This document shows, one piece after another, positions 52,254-60,768 of a DNA stretch of 64,000 bases (position 1 is its first letter; each line of letters starts with the position of its first letter). Source of the stretch: an uncultured Oscillospiraceae bacterium (lineage in GTDB: Bacteria; Bacillota; Clostridia; Oscillospirales; Ruminococcaceae); the NCBI GenBank assembly GCA_934462925.1, contig CAKSIT010000001.1:62001-126000 (forward strand), given 5' to 3'. Position numbers and translations under genes: made by a program. The notes below the pieces were generated by a model. That model searched no databases. It saw only the letters and a list, made by a program, of their open reading frames with translations, and had not been told where the DNA came from.

Positions 52254-52940
52254 ATGACAGAATACGAACTCTCACAGGCGCAGGCTATATGCGACGTAGG
52301 CCACAAGCTCTGGCAGCTGGGCTTTGTTGCCGCAAACGACGGCAATATCTCCGTGCGCCTGCCCGACGGCAACTTTTTAACCACCCCCACAGGCACAAGC
52401 AAGGCTATCCTCGAGCCGGGAATGATAATCAAGATGAACGCCGCGAACGAGGTGGTAGAGCCTGCGGCGCTTTCGGGCTACAAGCCCACGAGCGAGTTTA
52501 AGGTTCACCTGCGCTGCTATGCCGAGCGCCCCGAGGTGAACGCCGTTGTTCACGCGCACCCGCCGACCGCTACGGGCTTTGCTATCGCGCATATCCCGCT
52601 TGACGACTACACCATGCCCGAGGCTATAATCTTCCTTGGCAGCGTGCCTATAGCGCCCTACGACACCCCCGGCTCTGTGGGCGTTGCGGACAGCATTATA
52701 CCGTTCCTTGCGCACCACGACACGATACTTATGGAGAACCACGGCGCGCTTACCGTCGGCGTTGACATCACGCAGGCGTATTACCGCATGGAAACGCTCG
52801 AGCATTTTGCAAAGGTAAGCCTTGTCGCAAGGCAGCTCGGCGGTGCGCACGACCTGCCCATGGACAAGATTCAGGAGTGCTGCGATATTGCAAAGAGCTT
52901 CCCGATAAAACACCCGGGCTACAGAAAATACAGCAAATAA
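52254..52940 (+). CDS. fucA: Class II aldolase, L-fuculose-phosphate type
   Basis: A 228-residue zinc aldolase that splits L-fuculose-1-phosphate (or L-rhamnulose-1-phosphate) to dihydroxyacetone phosphate and lactaldehyde. Motifs: AANDGNISVRLPDGNFLTTP, PTSEFKVHL, VHAHPPTATGF (zinc His pair), MENHGALTVG. ATG 52254 follows GGAAGGAA; a longer in-frame start at 52164 precedes the -10 box. Grouping with rhaB suggests use in rhamnose or fucose breakdown; the isomerase is not adjacent. Confidence 0.9.
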   Translation: MTEYELSQAQAICDVGHKLWQLGFVAANDGNISVRLPDGNFLTTPTGTSKAILEPGMIIKMNAANEVVEPAALSGYKPTSEFKVHLRCYAERPEVNAVVHAHPPTATGFAIAHIPLDDYTMPEAIIFLGSVPIAPYDTPGSVGVADSIIPFLAHHDTILMENHGALTVGVDITQAYYRMETLEHFAKVSLVARQLGGAHDLPMDKIQECCDIAKSFPIKHPGYRKYSK

Positions 52941-52953
52941 AGAGGGTGACGCC

Positions 52954-53295
52954 ATGACGGTAAGAGCGGCGCTCGAGAGCGATATAGACGCGGTAGGGCG
53001 CATTTACGACAAGCTGCACACAGCAGAGGAAAACGGGAGCGCCGTTATGGTGCTGCACACGCTTGTCGTAGACCCCGACAAAAAGCGGCGCGGCTATGGC
53101 AGGGCGTTCCTTGATTTTTACGAGAATTACGCCCGCGAAAACGGCTGCGCCGTGCTGCGCATTGACACCAACGCCCGCAACGCCGCCGCGCGGAAAATGT
53201 ACGCGGCTTTCGGCTGGCGCGAGGCGGGGATAGTTCCGTGCAGCTTTAACGGGCTGCCAGGCGTGCAGCTCGTCTGCCTTGAAAAGCCGCTGTAA
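52954..53295 (+). CDS. GNAT acetyltransferase with internal deletion
   Basis: A 113-residue GNAT-like protein. The start (MTVRAALESDIDAVGRIYDKL) and the second half (MVLHTLVVDPDKKRRGYGRAF, acetyl-CoA loop RRGYGRA, and NARNAAARKMYAAFGWREAG) match a common ~165-residue GNAT group. The ~50 residues normally between HTAEE and VMVLHTL, which contain the strands that form the acceptor side, are missing without loss of frame. It follows AGAGGGTGA, 13 bases after fucA. Likely inactive or altered in substrate choice; which is not known. Confidence 0.78.
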   Translation: MTVRAALESDIDAVGRIYDKLHTAEENGSAVMVLHTLVVDPDKKRRGYGRAFLDFYENYARENGCAVLRIDTNARNAAARKMYAAFGWREAGIVPCSFNGLPGVQLVCLEKPL

Positions 53296-53344
53296 CGCGG
53301 CAAAGAGCGCCCACGGCGCACAATCACACAGGAGGTAGCCCCCG

Positions 53345-54787
53345 ATGGCAAAAACGGTACTTGTTTTCGATTTCGGCGCTTCTAGCGCCCGCGCTATGCT
53401 TTGCAGGTATGAGGACGGGCAGCTGTCGCTCGAGGAGGTACACCGCTTCCCCAACAAGCCCATTACCGAAAACGGCAGAATGCTGTGGGACATAGACGAG
53501 CTGTTTGAGCAGATGAAGGTCGGCATAAGCTTCGGCGTGTTCAGCGGCGGGTTTGACGCTATAAGCATTGACACGTGGGGCGTGGATTTCGGGCTTATCG
53601 GGCGCGACGGCGCGCTTATCAGCCCGCCCGTTCACTACCGCGACGCGCGCACGCAGGGTATGCGCGAGGAGGTTTGCGCCCGCATAAGCGCGCAGGAGCT
53701 TTACGAGCGCACGGGCGTTCTCCCGCAGGACATAAACACCATTTTTCAGCTGCACTACCTCGCTTCAAGGGAGAGCAACGAGCTTTTCCGCGTTGAAAAG
53801 CTGCTGATGATGCCCGACCTGTTCGCCTACCTGCTGACGGGCGAGTGCCGCAGCGAGTACACCGAGGCTACGACCACGCAGCTTATCGACTGCAAGTCAA
53901 AGGGCTGGGACATTCACCTTATCGAGCTGCTGGGGCTGCCCAAGCGTATGTTCTGCCCGCTTATACACGCGGGCGAGGCGTACGGTATGCTTAAGGAGGA
54001 GCTTGCGGAGGAGTTCCGCTGCGAGCCTGTGCCTGTAATTGCCTGTCCGTCGCACGACACCGCCTCCGCGGCGCTTGCCGTTCCGAGCGCGCAGGAGCGC
54101 TTCGCGTTCATTTCCTGCGGCACGTGGACGCTTGTCGGCACGGAGCTTCCCCGCCCGCTTAACACGCGCGAGGCGTTTGAGGCGGGGCTCACCAACGAGG
54201 GCGGCTGCGGCGGAAAGAATATGCTGCTGCGCAACATCATGGGGCTGTGGCTCATTCAGGAGTGCCGCCGCTGCTGGGCGGAGGACGGCAAGGAGTATTC
54301 CTTTGCGGACATGGAGCGCTTAGCGCGCGAGGCAGAGCCGTTCGCAAGCTTTATAGACCCGAACTGCGCGGACTTCACCGCGCCCGAGAATATGCCCGCC
54401 GCGGTCGCGGAATACTGCCGCAGGACGGGGCAGCCCGTCCCCGAAACGGACGGCGCGCTGCTGCGCTGCATATACCGGAGCCTTGCGCGCGAGTTCGCGC
54501 TTACGATAAAGCAGATAGAGGAGCTTACGCACGAGAGCTTCCCGCAGATACACATGATAGGCGGCGGCACGCGCGACAGTCTGCTGTGCGAACTTACCGC
54601 CAGCGCGTGCGGCAGGCCCGTCGTGGCAGGCCCTGTCGAGGCGACGGCGCTCGGCAACGCGCTGTCCACGCTAATCGCCCTGGGCGAAATAGGCGGCATA
54701 GCCGAAGCGCGCAGGCTGGTGGCGTCATGCGGCATGACCAAACGGTATGAGCCGAGTGCCGGTAGCCCGGCGGGCTGTTCCGGCTGA
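53345..54787 (+). CDS. rhaB: Rhamnulokinase
   Basis: FGGY-family kinase that phosphorylates L-rhamnulose at C1. It opens with VLVFDFGASSARAMLC, has SIDTWGVDFGLIGRDG, YRDARTQGM, PSHDTASAALAVP, SCGTWTLVG and the late IHMIGGGTRDSLLCELTASACGRPVVAGPVEATALGNAL. 480 residues, full length. The last ~11 residues (PSAGSPAGCSG) and the stop codon come from the start of intergenic repeat cluster 3. Strong ACAGGAGGTAG Shine-Dalgarno. Confidence 0.93.
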   Translation: MAKTVLVFDFGASSARAMLCRYEDGQLSLEEVHRFPNKPITENGRMLWDIDELFEQMKVGISFGVFSGGFDAISIDTWGVDFGLIGRDGALISPPVHYRDARTQGMREEVCARISAQELYERTGVLPQDINTIFQLHYLASRESNELFRVEKLLMMPDLFAYLLTGECRSEYTEATTTQLIDCKSKGWDIHLIELLGLPKRMFCPLIHAGEAYGMLKEELAEEFRCEPVPVIACPSHDTASAALAVPSAQERFAFISCGTWTLVGTELPRPLNTREAFEAGLTNEGGCGGKNMLLRNIMGLWLIQECRRCWAEDGKEYSFADMERLAREAEPFASFIDPNCADFTAPENMPAAVAEYCRRTGQPVPETDGALLRCIYRSLAREFALTIKQIEELTHESFPQIHMIGGGTRDSLLCELTASACGRPVVAGPVEATALGNALSTLIALGEIGGIAEARRLVASCGMTKRYEPSAGSPAGCSG

Positions 54788-54870
54788 ATGGGCGCGTTGG
54801 CGTGCGCTGTCACACGCGGGCGGCGTTATGCGCTATGCGAGCGCAAAATGCCCGCCGACGCGTTGTCGGA
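54756..54870 (-). repeat. Intergenic repeat cluster 3 (3' end of rhaB)
   Basis: Reverse-oriented: GCCGGTAGCCCGGC-like unit, then GGCTGAATGGGCGCGTTGGC, GTGCGCTGTCACACGCGGGC and CGTTATGCGCTATGCGAGCGCA. The TGA in GGCTGAATG is the rhaB stop. Confidence 0.78.
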
Positions 54871-54942
54871 AAAGGGCGCGCATATGTGCGTGCTATTCCG
54901 TCACAATGTGACGAGTTGTGACGTTACATTGTGACAAAAATG

Positions 54943-55132
54943 TGACGACAGATATAGAGAAAGATATAGATATAGAGTTAGAGTAAAAGACAGATTCTTA
55001 CGCGCGTGCGCCCGCACAGCAATTTGCAGCGTTTTTGCAACGCTTATGTAACGTTTCTGAAACGCACATACCCGTTTCAAATGTAACGACAGATATAGAA
55101 AAAGATATAGAGAAAGATATAGATACAGACGC
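54943..55132 (+). repeat. Paired AGATATAGA low-complexity arrays
   Basis: GTGACGACAGATATAGAGAA at 54943 and GTAACGACAGATATAGAAAA at 55082 begin two arrays of hexamer-like AGATAT/AGATAG repeats, about 40 bases each, about 95 bases apart. Similar Asp-Ile-Asp-Ile coding arrays occur in clostridial replication proteins, so this may be a gene remnant; no intact frame spans it. Confidence 0.6.
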
Positions 55133-55140
55133 ACAGACAG

Positions 55141-55180
55141 AGCGCCCCCTTACCCCCGCGGGGGCAGAGAGCGCCTTTTT
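55141..55180 (+). terminator. Terminator-like hairpin before GH43
   Basis: GCGC...GCGC outer pairs with an inner CCCCC/GGGGG stem, then CCTTTTTATT. Could end the rhaB transcript. Confidence 0.55.
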
Positions 55181-55280
55181 ATTGCGCAGAAAATTGCAGC
55201 AAGCCCTGCTGTAATATTACGGTGGGAGCGGGGCAAGCATGGGAATAGGGGGATTGCGCGTGATTACGCGCTATTGCAGG

Positions 55281-56765
55281 TTATTCGGCAAGGTCGTAGG
55301 CGAACTGCGTGAACTGCGCCTGCGCGCCCACGGCGTACAGTCCGAGAACTACGCCCGTAAAGCCGCCCGACACCTCGCTTGTGAGGTACTTTGCAGCGCC
55401 CGCGCCAAGCTCGGTTACGCCGTCGGGCGTTTCAAGCGCAAAGGTGTAGGCGTAGTTGTTCATGCCAAGGCGAAGCACGGCGTCGCCCGCAGGCGCTTTG
55501 CGAACCGCCTGAACGTGCTTTATGCCGCCTATATTGAGCCGCTCAATGACCTCGAAGCCGCTTTCCGTCCTGCGAAGCGCTATCTCGTAATGTTCGTCCT
55601 CGCACATATACGCCGTAACGCCTGCCTCGCCGCACTCGTCGCCGAGAAGCGTTACACGCACGCGCAGCGTTCCGCAAAAGTCGCGCTGGCGAATGCCCAC
55701 GAACGTGGGGCTTGCCACGTCGTCGAGCGTTACCGCCGTGCCGCGAAGCACCGCCTTATCGTCTGTGAGCGTGTAATTCTCCGCCGCAGGGTGGCGCAGA
55801 AAGCACCACTCTCTGTCCCACGCGGTATTAGCGAACGTGAAGCTCCGCTGCTCGCGCTGAACATGGTCGCCCTGCATTTCGTAGCTTTCCGCGCACGTGC
55901 CGTCAGTCCCCGCGTAAAACCACCCGTCGGGCGTAAACGTCACGGGAACCATATACACCTCGCGCCCGAGGTTATGGTAAGGCATCCATATGCCTATCTG
56001 CCTGAACCCAAGGCAGAGAATATGCCAATCGCCGTATTTGTCGCACACAAGGTCGCCGTGGCCTATGCCCTGAATAATGAACGGCGCTTTGTTGCGGTTG
56101 GTTATAACGGGGTTGTGCGGGTTGCTCTCAAACGGCCCCCATACGCTCTGCGAGCGCGCGAGAGTAATCATGTGCCCGTACTCCGTGCCGCCCTCGGCGG
56201 CCATAAGGTAGTACGTGCCGTTTATTTTGTAGAGGTGCGGGCTTTCAAGGTAACGTCCGCCCGAACCCTGCCAGATGCAGCGGCCGGGGGAAAGCTTCTC
56301 GCCTGTTTCGATGTTTATTTCACACTGAACGACGCCGCCCTTGCCCTCGTCGTCCGCGCCGTTGCTCATAAAGTAAACGCGGCCGTCCTCAAAGTAAAGC
56401 GACGGGTCGATACCGCCCTGGTCTACATACACAGGCTCGCTCCACTCGCCGTAAATATCGTCGGTATACACGTAAAAGTTCTGGTGAGTGGTGTCGTTGG
56501 TGGTAACCATGTAAAACCGCCCGTTATTAAAGCGGATAGTCGGCGCGAACACTCCGCCCGAGCTGTTTATCCCCTCAAGCATTACCTGGCTTTTCCGCGT
56601 AAGAACGTGACCTATCTGCTTCCAGTTCACGAGGTCGTCGCTCTCAAAGAGCGGCACGCCCGGAAAATACTGAAACGAGCTGCACACAAGGTAATACCTG
56701 CCGTTCGCCGCGCAAACGCTCGGGTCGGGGTAGAAGCCGCTGATAATCGGGTTTTTATATTGCAT
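55281..56765 (-). CDS. Glycoside hydrolase family 43 (beta-xylosidase/arabinofuranosidase type)
   Basis: A 494-residue intracellular enzyme without a signal peptide. The five-bladed propeller starts NPIISGFYPDPSVCAANGRYYLVCSSF with the general-base Asp in YPDPS; GGIDPSLYFEDG holds the pKa-setting Asp and RYLESPHLYKINGTYYLM the acid Glu. A beta-sandwich domain (~320-494) follows, typical of beta-xylosidase forms. It acts on imported xylo- or arabino-oligosaccharides; exact activity is not clear. It stands alone with its own promoter. Confidence 0.9.
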   Translation of the reverse strand: MQYKNPIISGFYPDPSVCAANGRYYLVCSSFQYFPGVPLFESDDLVNWKQIGHVLTRKSQVMLEGINSSGGVFAPTIRFNNGRFYMVTTNDTTHQNFYVYTDDIYGEWSEPVYVDQGGIDPSLYFEDGRVYFMSNGADDEGKGGVVQCEINIETGEKLSPGRCIWQGSGGRYLESPHLYKINGTYYLMAAEGGTEYGHMITLARSQSVWGPFESNPHNPVITNRNKAPFIIQGIGHGDLVCDKYGDWHILCLGFRQIGIWMPYHNLGREVYMVPVTFTPDGWFYAGTDGTCAESYEMQGDHVQREQRSFTFANTAWDREWCFLRHPAAENYTLTDDKAVLRGTAVTLDDVASPTFVGIRQRDFCGTLRVRVTLLGDECGEAGVTAYMCEDEHYEIALRRTESGFEVIERLNIGGIKHVQAVRKAPAGDAVLRLGMNNYAYTFALETPDGVTELGAGAAKYLTSEVSGGFTGVVLGLYAVGAQAQFTQFAYDLAE

Positions 56766-56811
56766 ACTCTTAAATCTCCTGTTCCGTCAGAATATAAATG
56801 CTGCTCTTTTA

Positions 56812-56840
56812 ATTATAGCACGCGCGCAGGGGAATTGCAA
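56812..56840 (-). promoter_or_regulatory. Promoter of the GH43 gene
   Basis: TTGCAA (56835-56840), 17-base spacer, TATAAT (56812-56817) on the minus strand, 47 bases before the ATG. Confidence 0.82.
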
Positions 56841-56876
56841 GCGGCAATATGCGCATGATTTATTGCATAAGGTGCA

Positions 56877-56987
56877 GCCGGACGGCAGCCCGCACAGGCA
56901 GGCGCACCGCGTGCGTGTGACAGCCGCCGCTGCCGCGGCTCATTCAGCCGTAACCGCCCGTCGGGCTGCCGACCGCCAGTCGGCTAT
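56877..56987 (+). repeat. Intergenic repeat cluster 4 (3' end of the GT4 gene)
   Basis: Contains CCCGCACAGGCAGGCGCACCG, GCGTGTGACAGCCGCCGCTG, CTCATTCAGCCGTAACCGCC, then GTCGGGCTGCCGACCGCCAG. Its right end supplies the TAG stop of the minus-strand glycosyltransferase gene. Confidence 0.8.
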
Positions 56988-58336
56988 TTGCGCAGGGTGT
57001 CGGTCAGCTTATGCCAGATGTGCTTGAACTTGTCGCGCGTGTCGCGCATTTCCTCGCGCAGGCCGACGTTAATGCTGCGGAAGCGCTGAATGTTGTCGGT
57101 GATGGAACTCATGGTGCTGAAGAATTCCTCCTGCAGGACGCTCTCGTGGCGCTGCGTGGGGACGTGGTTGTCCATGTTCTCCTTTATTACCATGTAGCGC
57201 TCGTAGGCGCGCTTTACGGACGTTTCCCACGAGATGTATACCTCGTTCATGGCGTGGACGCCTATCTGCCGCACCTCGTCGCGGTGGGCGCAGGCGAAGC
57301 GCAGCTCCTCGGCTATGTCCTGCGGGTCGGGCTTGCAGAGAATGCCCGTCCTGCCGTGGGTTATGCCCTCTGCCGCGCAGCTGCCCTCGATAAGCAGCGC
57401 GCCAACGCCGCACGCGGCAGCCTCGCGCACCACTATGCCGTTGGTGTCGTACTCGGACGGGAACAGGAACAAATCCGCCGCTGTGTAGTACACGCGCAGC
57501 TCCTCGCGGTCGCTTATAGCCCCCGCGAATACGCACAGGTCGGACAGCCCCAGCTCCTGCGCGTATTGCTCTATCTCCGCCTTGTCCGCGCCGTCGCCCA
57601 CAAACATCATTCGGAAGCTGCGGTCGCTCTCGCTCAGGAGCTTGAGCGCGTCAAGGATAAGCCTTATGCCCTTGTACCACATAAGTCTGCCCACGAAAAG
57701 GAACAGCGGCGCGTCCTGCGCTATGCCGTAGGCGTCGCGGAGCATTGCCGCAAAGTCGTCGTTCGCACGCCCGCAGGGGAAGTCCACGCCGTTTTCCATT
57801 ACGGTGTAGCCGCCCTGATAGCCCAGCGACCGCAGGTTTTCGCCCGCGCCGCGGCTTACCGTCCACACCTCGTCGCACGCGGAAATGTTTGCAACAACGA
57901 ACTTTACCGCCTGTTTTACCATAAGCTCGTTGGGGAGCGCGCGCTTTATGTCCACGTCAAACTTTGTGTGGTAGGTGAGAACGAGCGGCGCGCCCGTTTT
58001 CTCGCGCAGCACGCGCGCCATGAGCGTTGAAGCGAACGGGCAGTGGCTGTGGATAATGTCGAAGCGCTTGTCCCGCAGACTTTCAAGGTTGCTGCTGCTG
58101 AACGGGTAGCCCGCGCGGTAGCCGCATATCTTCTCGATATTTATGCTCTTATAGCGCACAACGTCAAAGTCGTAGTTGTCAACCGCGCCGGGGTATGCGG
58201 GGGTGACTACCGTCGCGCTGCCAAGCTCGGCGTTAATCACCTGCGCGTAGTTTGTAACGGCGTTGGCAACGCCGTCTATCACAGGCGGAAAGGAGTCGTT
58301 CATAAGACAGATGTTGAGTTTTTCGTTGGTATTCAT
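56984..58336 (-). CDS. Glycosyltransferase family 4
   Basis: A 450-residue GT-B retaining transferase. N-terminal acceptor domain (LMNDSFPPVIDGVANAV, IIHSHCPFASTLMAR, LTYHTKFDVD), donor domain with FVGRLMWYKGIRLILDAL and FPSEYDTNGIVVREAAACGVGALL carrying the family Glu pair. A C-terminal helical extension (~385-450) looks coiled-coil. Similar to glucosyl/mannosyl diacylglycerol transferases; donor unknown. ATG 58336 lies ten bases after GGAGGT. It is the last gene of the fprA-GH5-GH5-GT4 run. Confidence 0.87.
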   Translation of the reverse strand: MNTNEKLNICLMNDSFPPVIDGVANAVTNYAQVINAELGSATVVTPAYPGAVDNYDFDVVRYKSINIEKICGYRAGYPFSSSNLESLRDKRFDIIHSHCPFASTLMARVLREKTGAPLVLTYHTKFDVDIKRALPNELMVKQAVKFVVANISACDEVWTVSRGAGENLRSLGYQGGYTVMENGVDFPCGRANDDFAAMLRDAYGIAQDAPLFLFVGRLMWYKGIRLILDALKLLSESDRSFRMMFVGDGADKAEIEQYAQELGLSDLCVFAGAISDREELRVYYTAADLFLFPSEYDTNGIVVREAAACGVGALLIEGSCAAEGITHGRTGILCKPDPQDIAEELRFACAHRDEVRQIGVHAMNEVYISWETSVKRAYERYMVIKENMDNHVPTQRHESVLQEEFFSTMSSITDNIQRFRSINVGLREEMRDTRDKFKHIWHKLTDTLRK

Positions 58337-58401
58337 GCGAAAACGCACCTCCATTGCTGCGCATAAGCTGCCACAAAGCCCTGTGCAGGCTGTTTGCCGT
58401 C

Positions 58402-59547
58402 TTAGCCGTTCATTGCCTTAGCGGCAGCCTTAACGAATGCTTTGATATACTCGGGGTACTCCCACTTGAGCGTGTCCCTGTGGATAAGGCCGTATTTCTC
58501 GTTGCCCGTGCCGTAACCATTATTGTCCCAAAGGAATACGGGTATACCATACTGCCCGAAAACTGCGGGGAAATACTCCGCCCAGCGCTTTCTGTCCGCG
58601 GGGTTGTCCTTGTTGGTAGCGCCGCACTCGCCGATTATAACGCCGTAGCCCTTGCTTACAAAGCGCTCGTAAAGCGTCTGCGAGAGCCACTTAAGCTCGC
58701 GCGTGCTGTTGTCGTCGTCTGCGGAGAAGCTCGTAGTGCCGGGGGTCTGCATGGCGAAGGGGTAGGGCGTGTAGGCGTGTATGGACACGATAAGGCGCTC
58801 GTCGTCGGGCAGCGTAAATCCGTCAAGCCCGCTTGCGGAAGCCGCGTATGTCGGTATCATAAGAAAACGCGTTTTGTTGTTTCCGCCGGTCGCGCGCACG
58901 GTCTTTACAAAGTCGGCGTTTAGCTTGTTTACTACCTCTCTGCCCTCTGCGTCGCCGCCGTTCCACTCAACGTTAGTGCCTCTCTTGCGCGGCTCGTTCA
59001 TGCCCTCGAAGATAAGGCGGGCGTCGTAGCTCTTAAAGCGCTCCGCTACCTGCTTCCATATGGCGCAAAGCTCCTTTGAGGCCGCCTTGCAGGTGTCGTT
59101 GTAGGGGTCGTTAAAGTCCTCGTGGTGGGCGTTGAGGATAACGTACATACCCTCGTCATAGGCGTAGTCCACTACCTCCTGCACCCTGTCCAGCCACTCC
59201 GCGTCAATGGTGTAATTAGTCCCCGACACGTGCTTGTACCACGTTGTAGGCACGCGCACGGCGTTAAAGCCCGCGTCCTTTACCGCAAGGATAAGCTCCT
59301 TTGTGGTTTTGGGGTTGCCCCAGCTGGTTTCGGTGGAAAGCCCGCTGCCGCCCGTAGCGTCAAGCGCGTTGCCAAGATTCCAGCCCACGTCAATTCCCTT
59401 GCAGAACTCCGCCGCTGTCATCTCCTCGTAAGCGGGCGCAGCAGGCTCGGGCAGCTGCTTTACGGTATCCGCAAGCTCCTTTGCCGAAGCCGCGTTAAGC
59501 GTGGAAAGCGCGGTAATCACCGCAAGTATTTTTGATAGTATGCTCAT
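58402..59547 (-). CDS. Secreted GH5 endoglucanase-like enzyme (second copy)
   Basis: A 381-residue GH5 protein (subfamily 4 type) that cuts beta-1,4-glucans. A signal-like N-terminus (KILAVITALSTLNAASA) precedes the barrel: GWNLGNALDATGG, FNAVRVPTTW, NAHHEDFN, FEGMNEPR (acid/base Glu) and VIIGECGATN (nucleophile Glu). The substrate-groove Trp is at FLWDNNGYG. No dockerin or CBM. It overlaps the preceding GH5 lipoprotein gene by four bases (ATGA) and closely resembles it, so they are a tandem duplication with different anchors. Confidence 0.92.
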   Translation of the reverse strand: MSILSKILAVITALSTLNAASAKELADTVKQLPEPAAPAYEEMTAAEFCKGIDVGWNLGNALDATGGSGLSTETSWGNPKTTKELILAVKDAGFNAVRVPTTWYKHVSGTNYTIDAEWLDRVQEVVDYAYDEGMYVILNAHHEDFNDPYNDTCKAASKELCAIWKQVAERFKSYDARLIFEGMNEPRKRGTNVEWNGGDAEGREVVNKLNADFVKTVRATGGNNKTRFLMIPTYAASASGLDGFTLPDDERLIVSIHAYTPYPFAMQTPGTTSFSADDDNSTRELKWLSQTLYERFVSKGYGVIIGECGATNKDNPADRKRWAEYFPAVFGQYGIPVFLWDNNGYGTGNEKYGLIHRDTLKWEYPEYIKAFVKAAAKAMNG

Positions 59548-60758
59548 TGTTCCGCTCCTTTAACAAGTCCCGCCGCATAGTCGGGGTATCTGCACTCGCC
59601 TGTCGTCCTGTTGAATATGCCGAACGTTTCGCCGCTGTTAAACGCGTTGTTGTCCCACACAAAGCAGGGAATGCCGTGCTGCTTCATGGTTTTTGTGTAA
59701 TACTCCGCCCATTGCGCGCGGTATTCCTCGTTGCTTACGCTCTGCCCATCGTCGTTTTCGTAGTAGCGGTTCATAGCGCCCATTTCACCGATTATCACAG
59801 CCTGTCCCTTGCTTACGAACAGCCTGTCGAGAAGCTCTGCAAGGCCGTCTATCTCGCGCGTGCAGGGCGGGCGCTCGGCAAGCCACTTTGCCGTGCCGTC
59901 CGTTTGCAGTGCAAACGAATACGGGATATACGCGTGTACCGACACGATAAGCCTGTCGTCCGCGCTGTCCTCGGGGATAACGAGCGCGGAGAGCGCCTCC
60001 TCGCCCGAATTAGCCGCGTACGGGCATACCATGAGAAAGCGGTTTGCGTTGTTGCCGCCCGTTGCGCGCACGGCGTCCACAAACACCCGGTCAAAGTAGT
60101 TTACAACGCTCCTGCCCTCGTCGTTGCCGCCGCTCCATTCCTGGTCCGTGCCTACCCAGCGCGGCTCGTTCATGCCCTCGAAGATAAGGCGCTCGCCGTA
60201 CTTTGCAAAGCGCTCGGCTATCTGCGTCCACGCCTTGGTGAGAATCTGCGCGCCCTGCTCTTTATTCGATTCGTAGGGGTAGTTCCACTCCTCGTGGTGC
60301 ATATTCAGGATAACGTACATATCGTTGTTGTAGGCGTAGTCTACCACCTCGTTTACGCGCGCTATCCACTCCTCGTCTATGTTGTACTGCTCGTCCATGT
60401 GCTGCCCCCACGACGTGGGAACGCGCACGGCGTTAAAGCCCGCTTCCTTTACGGCAAGAATGAGCGCCTCGGTAGTTTTCGGCGCGCCCCAGCTCGTTTC
60501 GCTTGCCACGCCCGTGCCGCCCGTGGCGTCAAGCGTGTTGCCGAGACTCCACCCCACCTTTATTTTCGCGGTGAACTCGAGCGAACCCATGCTCTCGTCC
60601 ATAGGGTCGTCCACCTGCGAGGTGTAAAACGCCGACTGCTGCGTAAGCGGGTCGGAGCTTGAGGATTCCGCCTTTTTGGCGCAGCCCGCAAGCGAAAGCG
60701 CGCATAACACCGCCGCGAGAAGCGCCGCCGCCGTTCTCTTTATGCTCATGATGCTCAT
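59544..60758 (-). CDS. GH5 endoglucanase-like lipoprotein (first copy)
   Basis: A 404-residue GH5 enzyme held at the cell surface. The signal has the lipobox LSLAGC at about residues 21-26, followed by a Ser-rich linker. The barrel has GWSLGNTLDATGGTG, FNAVRVPTSWGQH, NMHHEEWN, FEGMNEPRWVG (acid/base Glu), and VIIGEMGAMN (nucleophile). It starts ten bases after fprA; an in-frame ATG three codons later is also possible. With its neighbour at 58402 it is a duplicated pair; the lipid anchor differs. Confidence 0.92.
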   Translation of the reverse strand: MSIMSIKRTAAALLAAVLCALSLAGCAKKAESSSSDPLTQQSAFYTSQVDDPMDESMGSLEFTAKIKVGWSLGNTLDATGGTGVASETSWGAPKTTEALILAVKEAGFNAVRVPTSWGQHMDEQYNIDEEWIARVNEVVDYAYNNDMYVILNMHHEEWNYPYESNKEQGAQILTKAWTQIAERFAKYGERLIFEGMNEPRWVGTDQEWSGGNDEGRSVVNYFDRVFVDAVRATGGNNANRFLMVCPYAANSGEEALSALVIPEDSADDRLIVSVHAYIPYSFALQTDGTAKWLAERPPCTREIDGLAELLDRLFVSKGQAVIIGEMGAMNRYYENDDGQSVSNEEYRAQWAEYYTKTMKQHGIPCFVWDNNAFNSGETFGIFNRTTGECRYPDYAAGLVKGAEQ

Positions 60759-60768
60759 ACGCCCTCCG

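Larger units (their letters stand above)
54788..55280. other. Intergenic stretch with low-complexity repeats
   Basis: 493 bases without a recognisable gene. Besides repeat cluster 3 it has TGTGACG/TGTGACA copies around 54905-54950, two purine-rich arrays (see repeat entry) and a terminator-like hairpin at 55141-55180. The 110 bases before the convergent GH43 stop show nothing. Confidence 0.6.

Noticed and set aside
54943..55132. Iterons of a plasmid or phage origin
   Set aside because: The repeats are low complexity with no initiator gene near; no AT-rich melting zone or DnaA boxes stand out.
55239..56858. 539-codon open frame opposite the GH43 gene
   Set aside because: Same antisense type of composition; the GH43 reading has all catalytic motifs.
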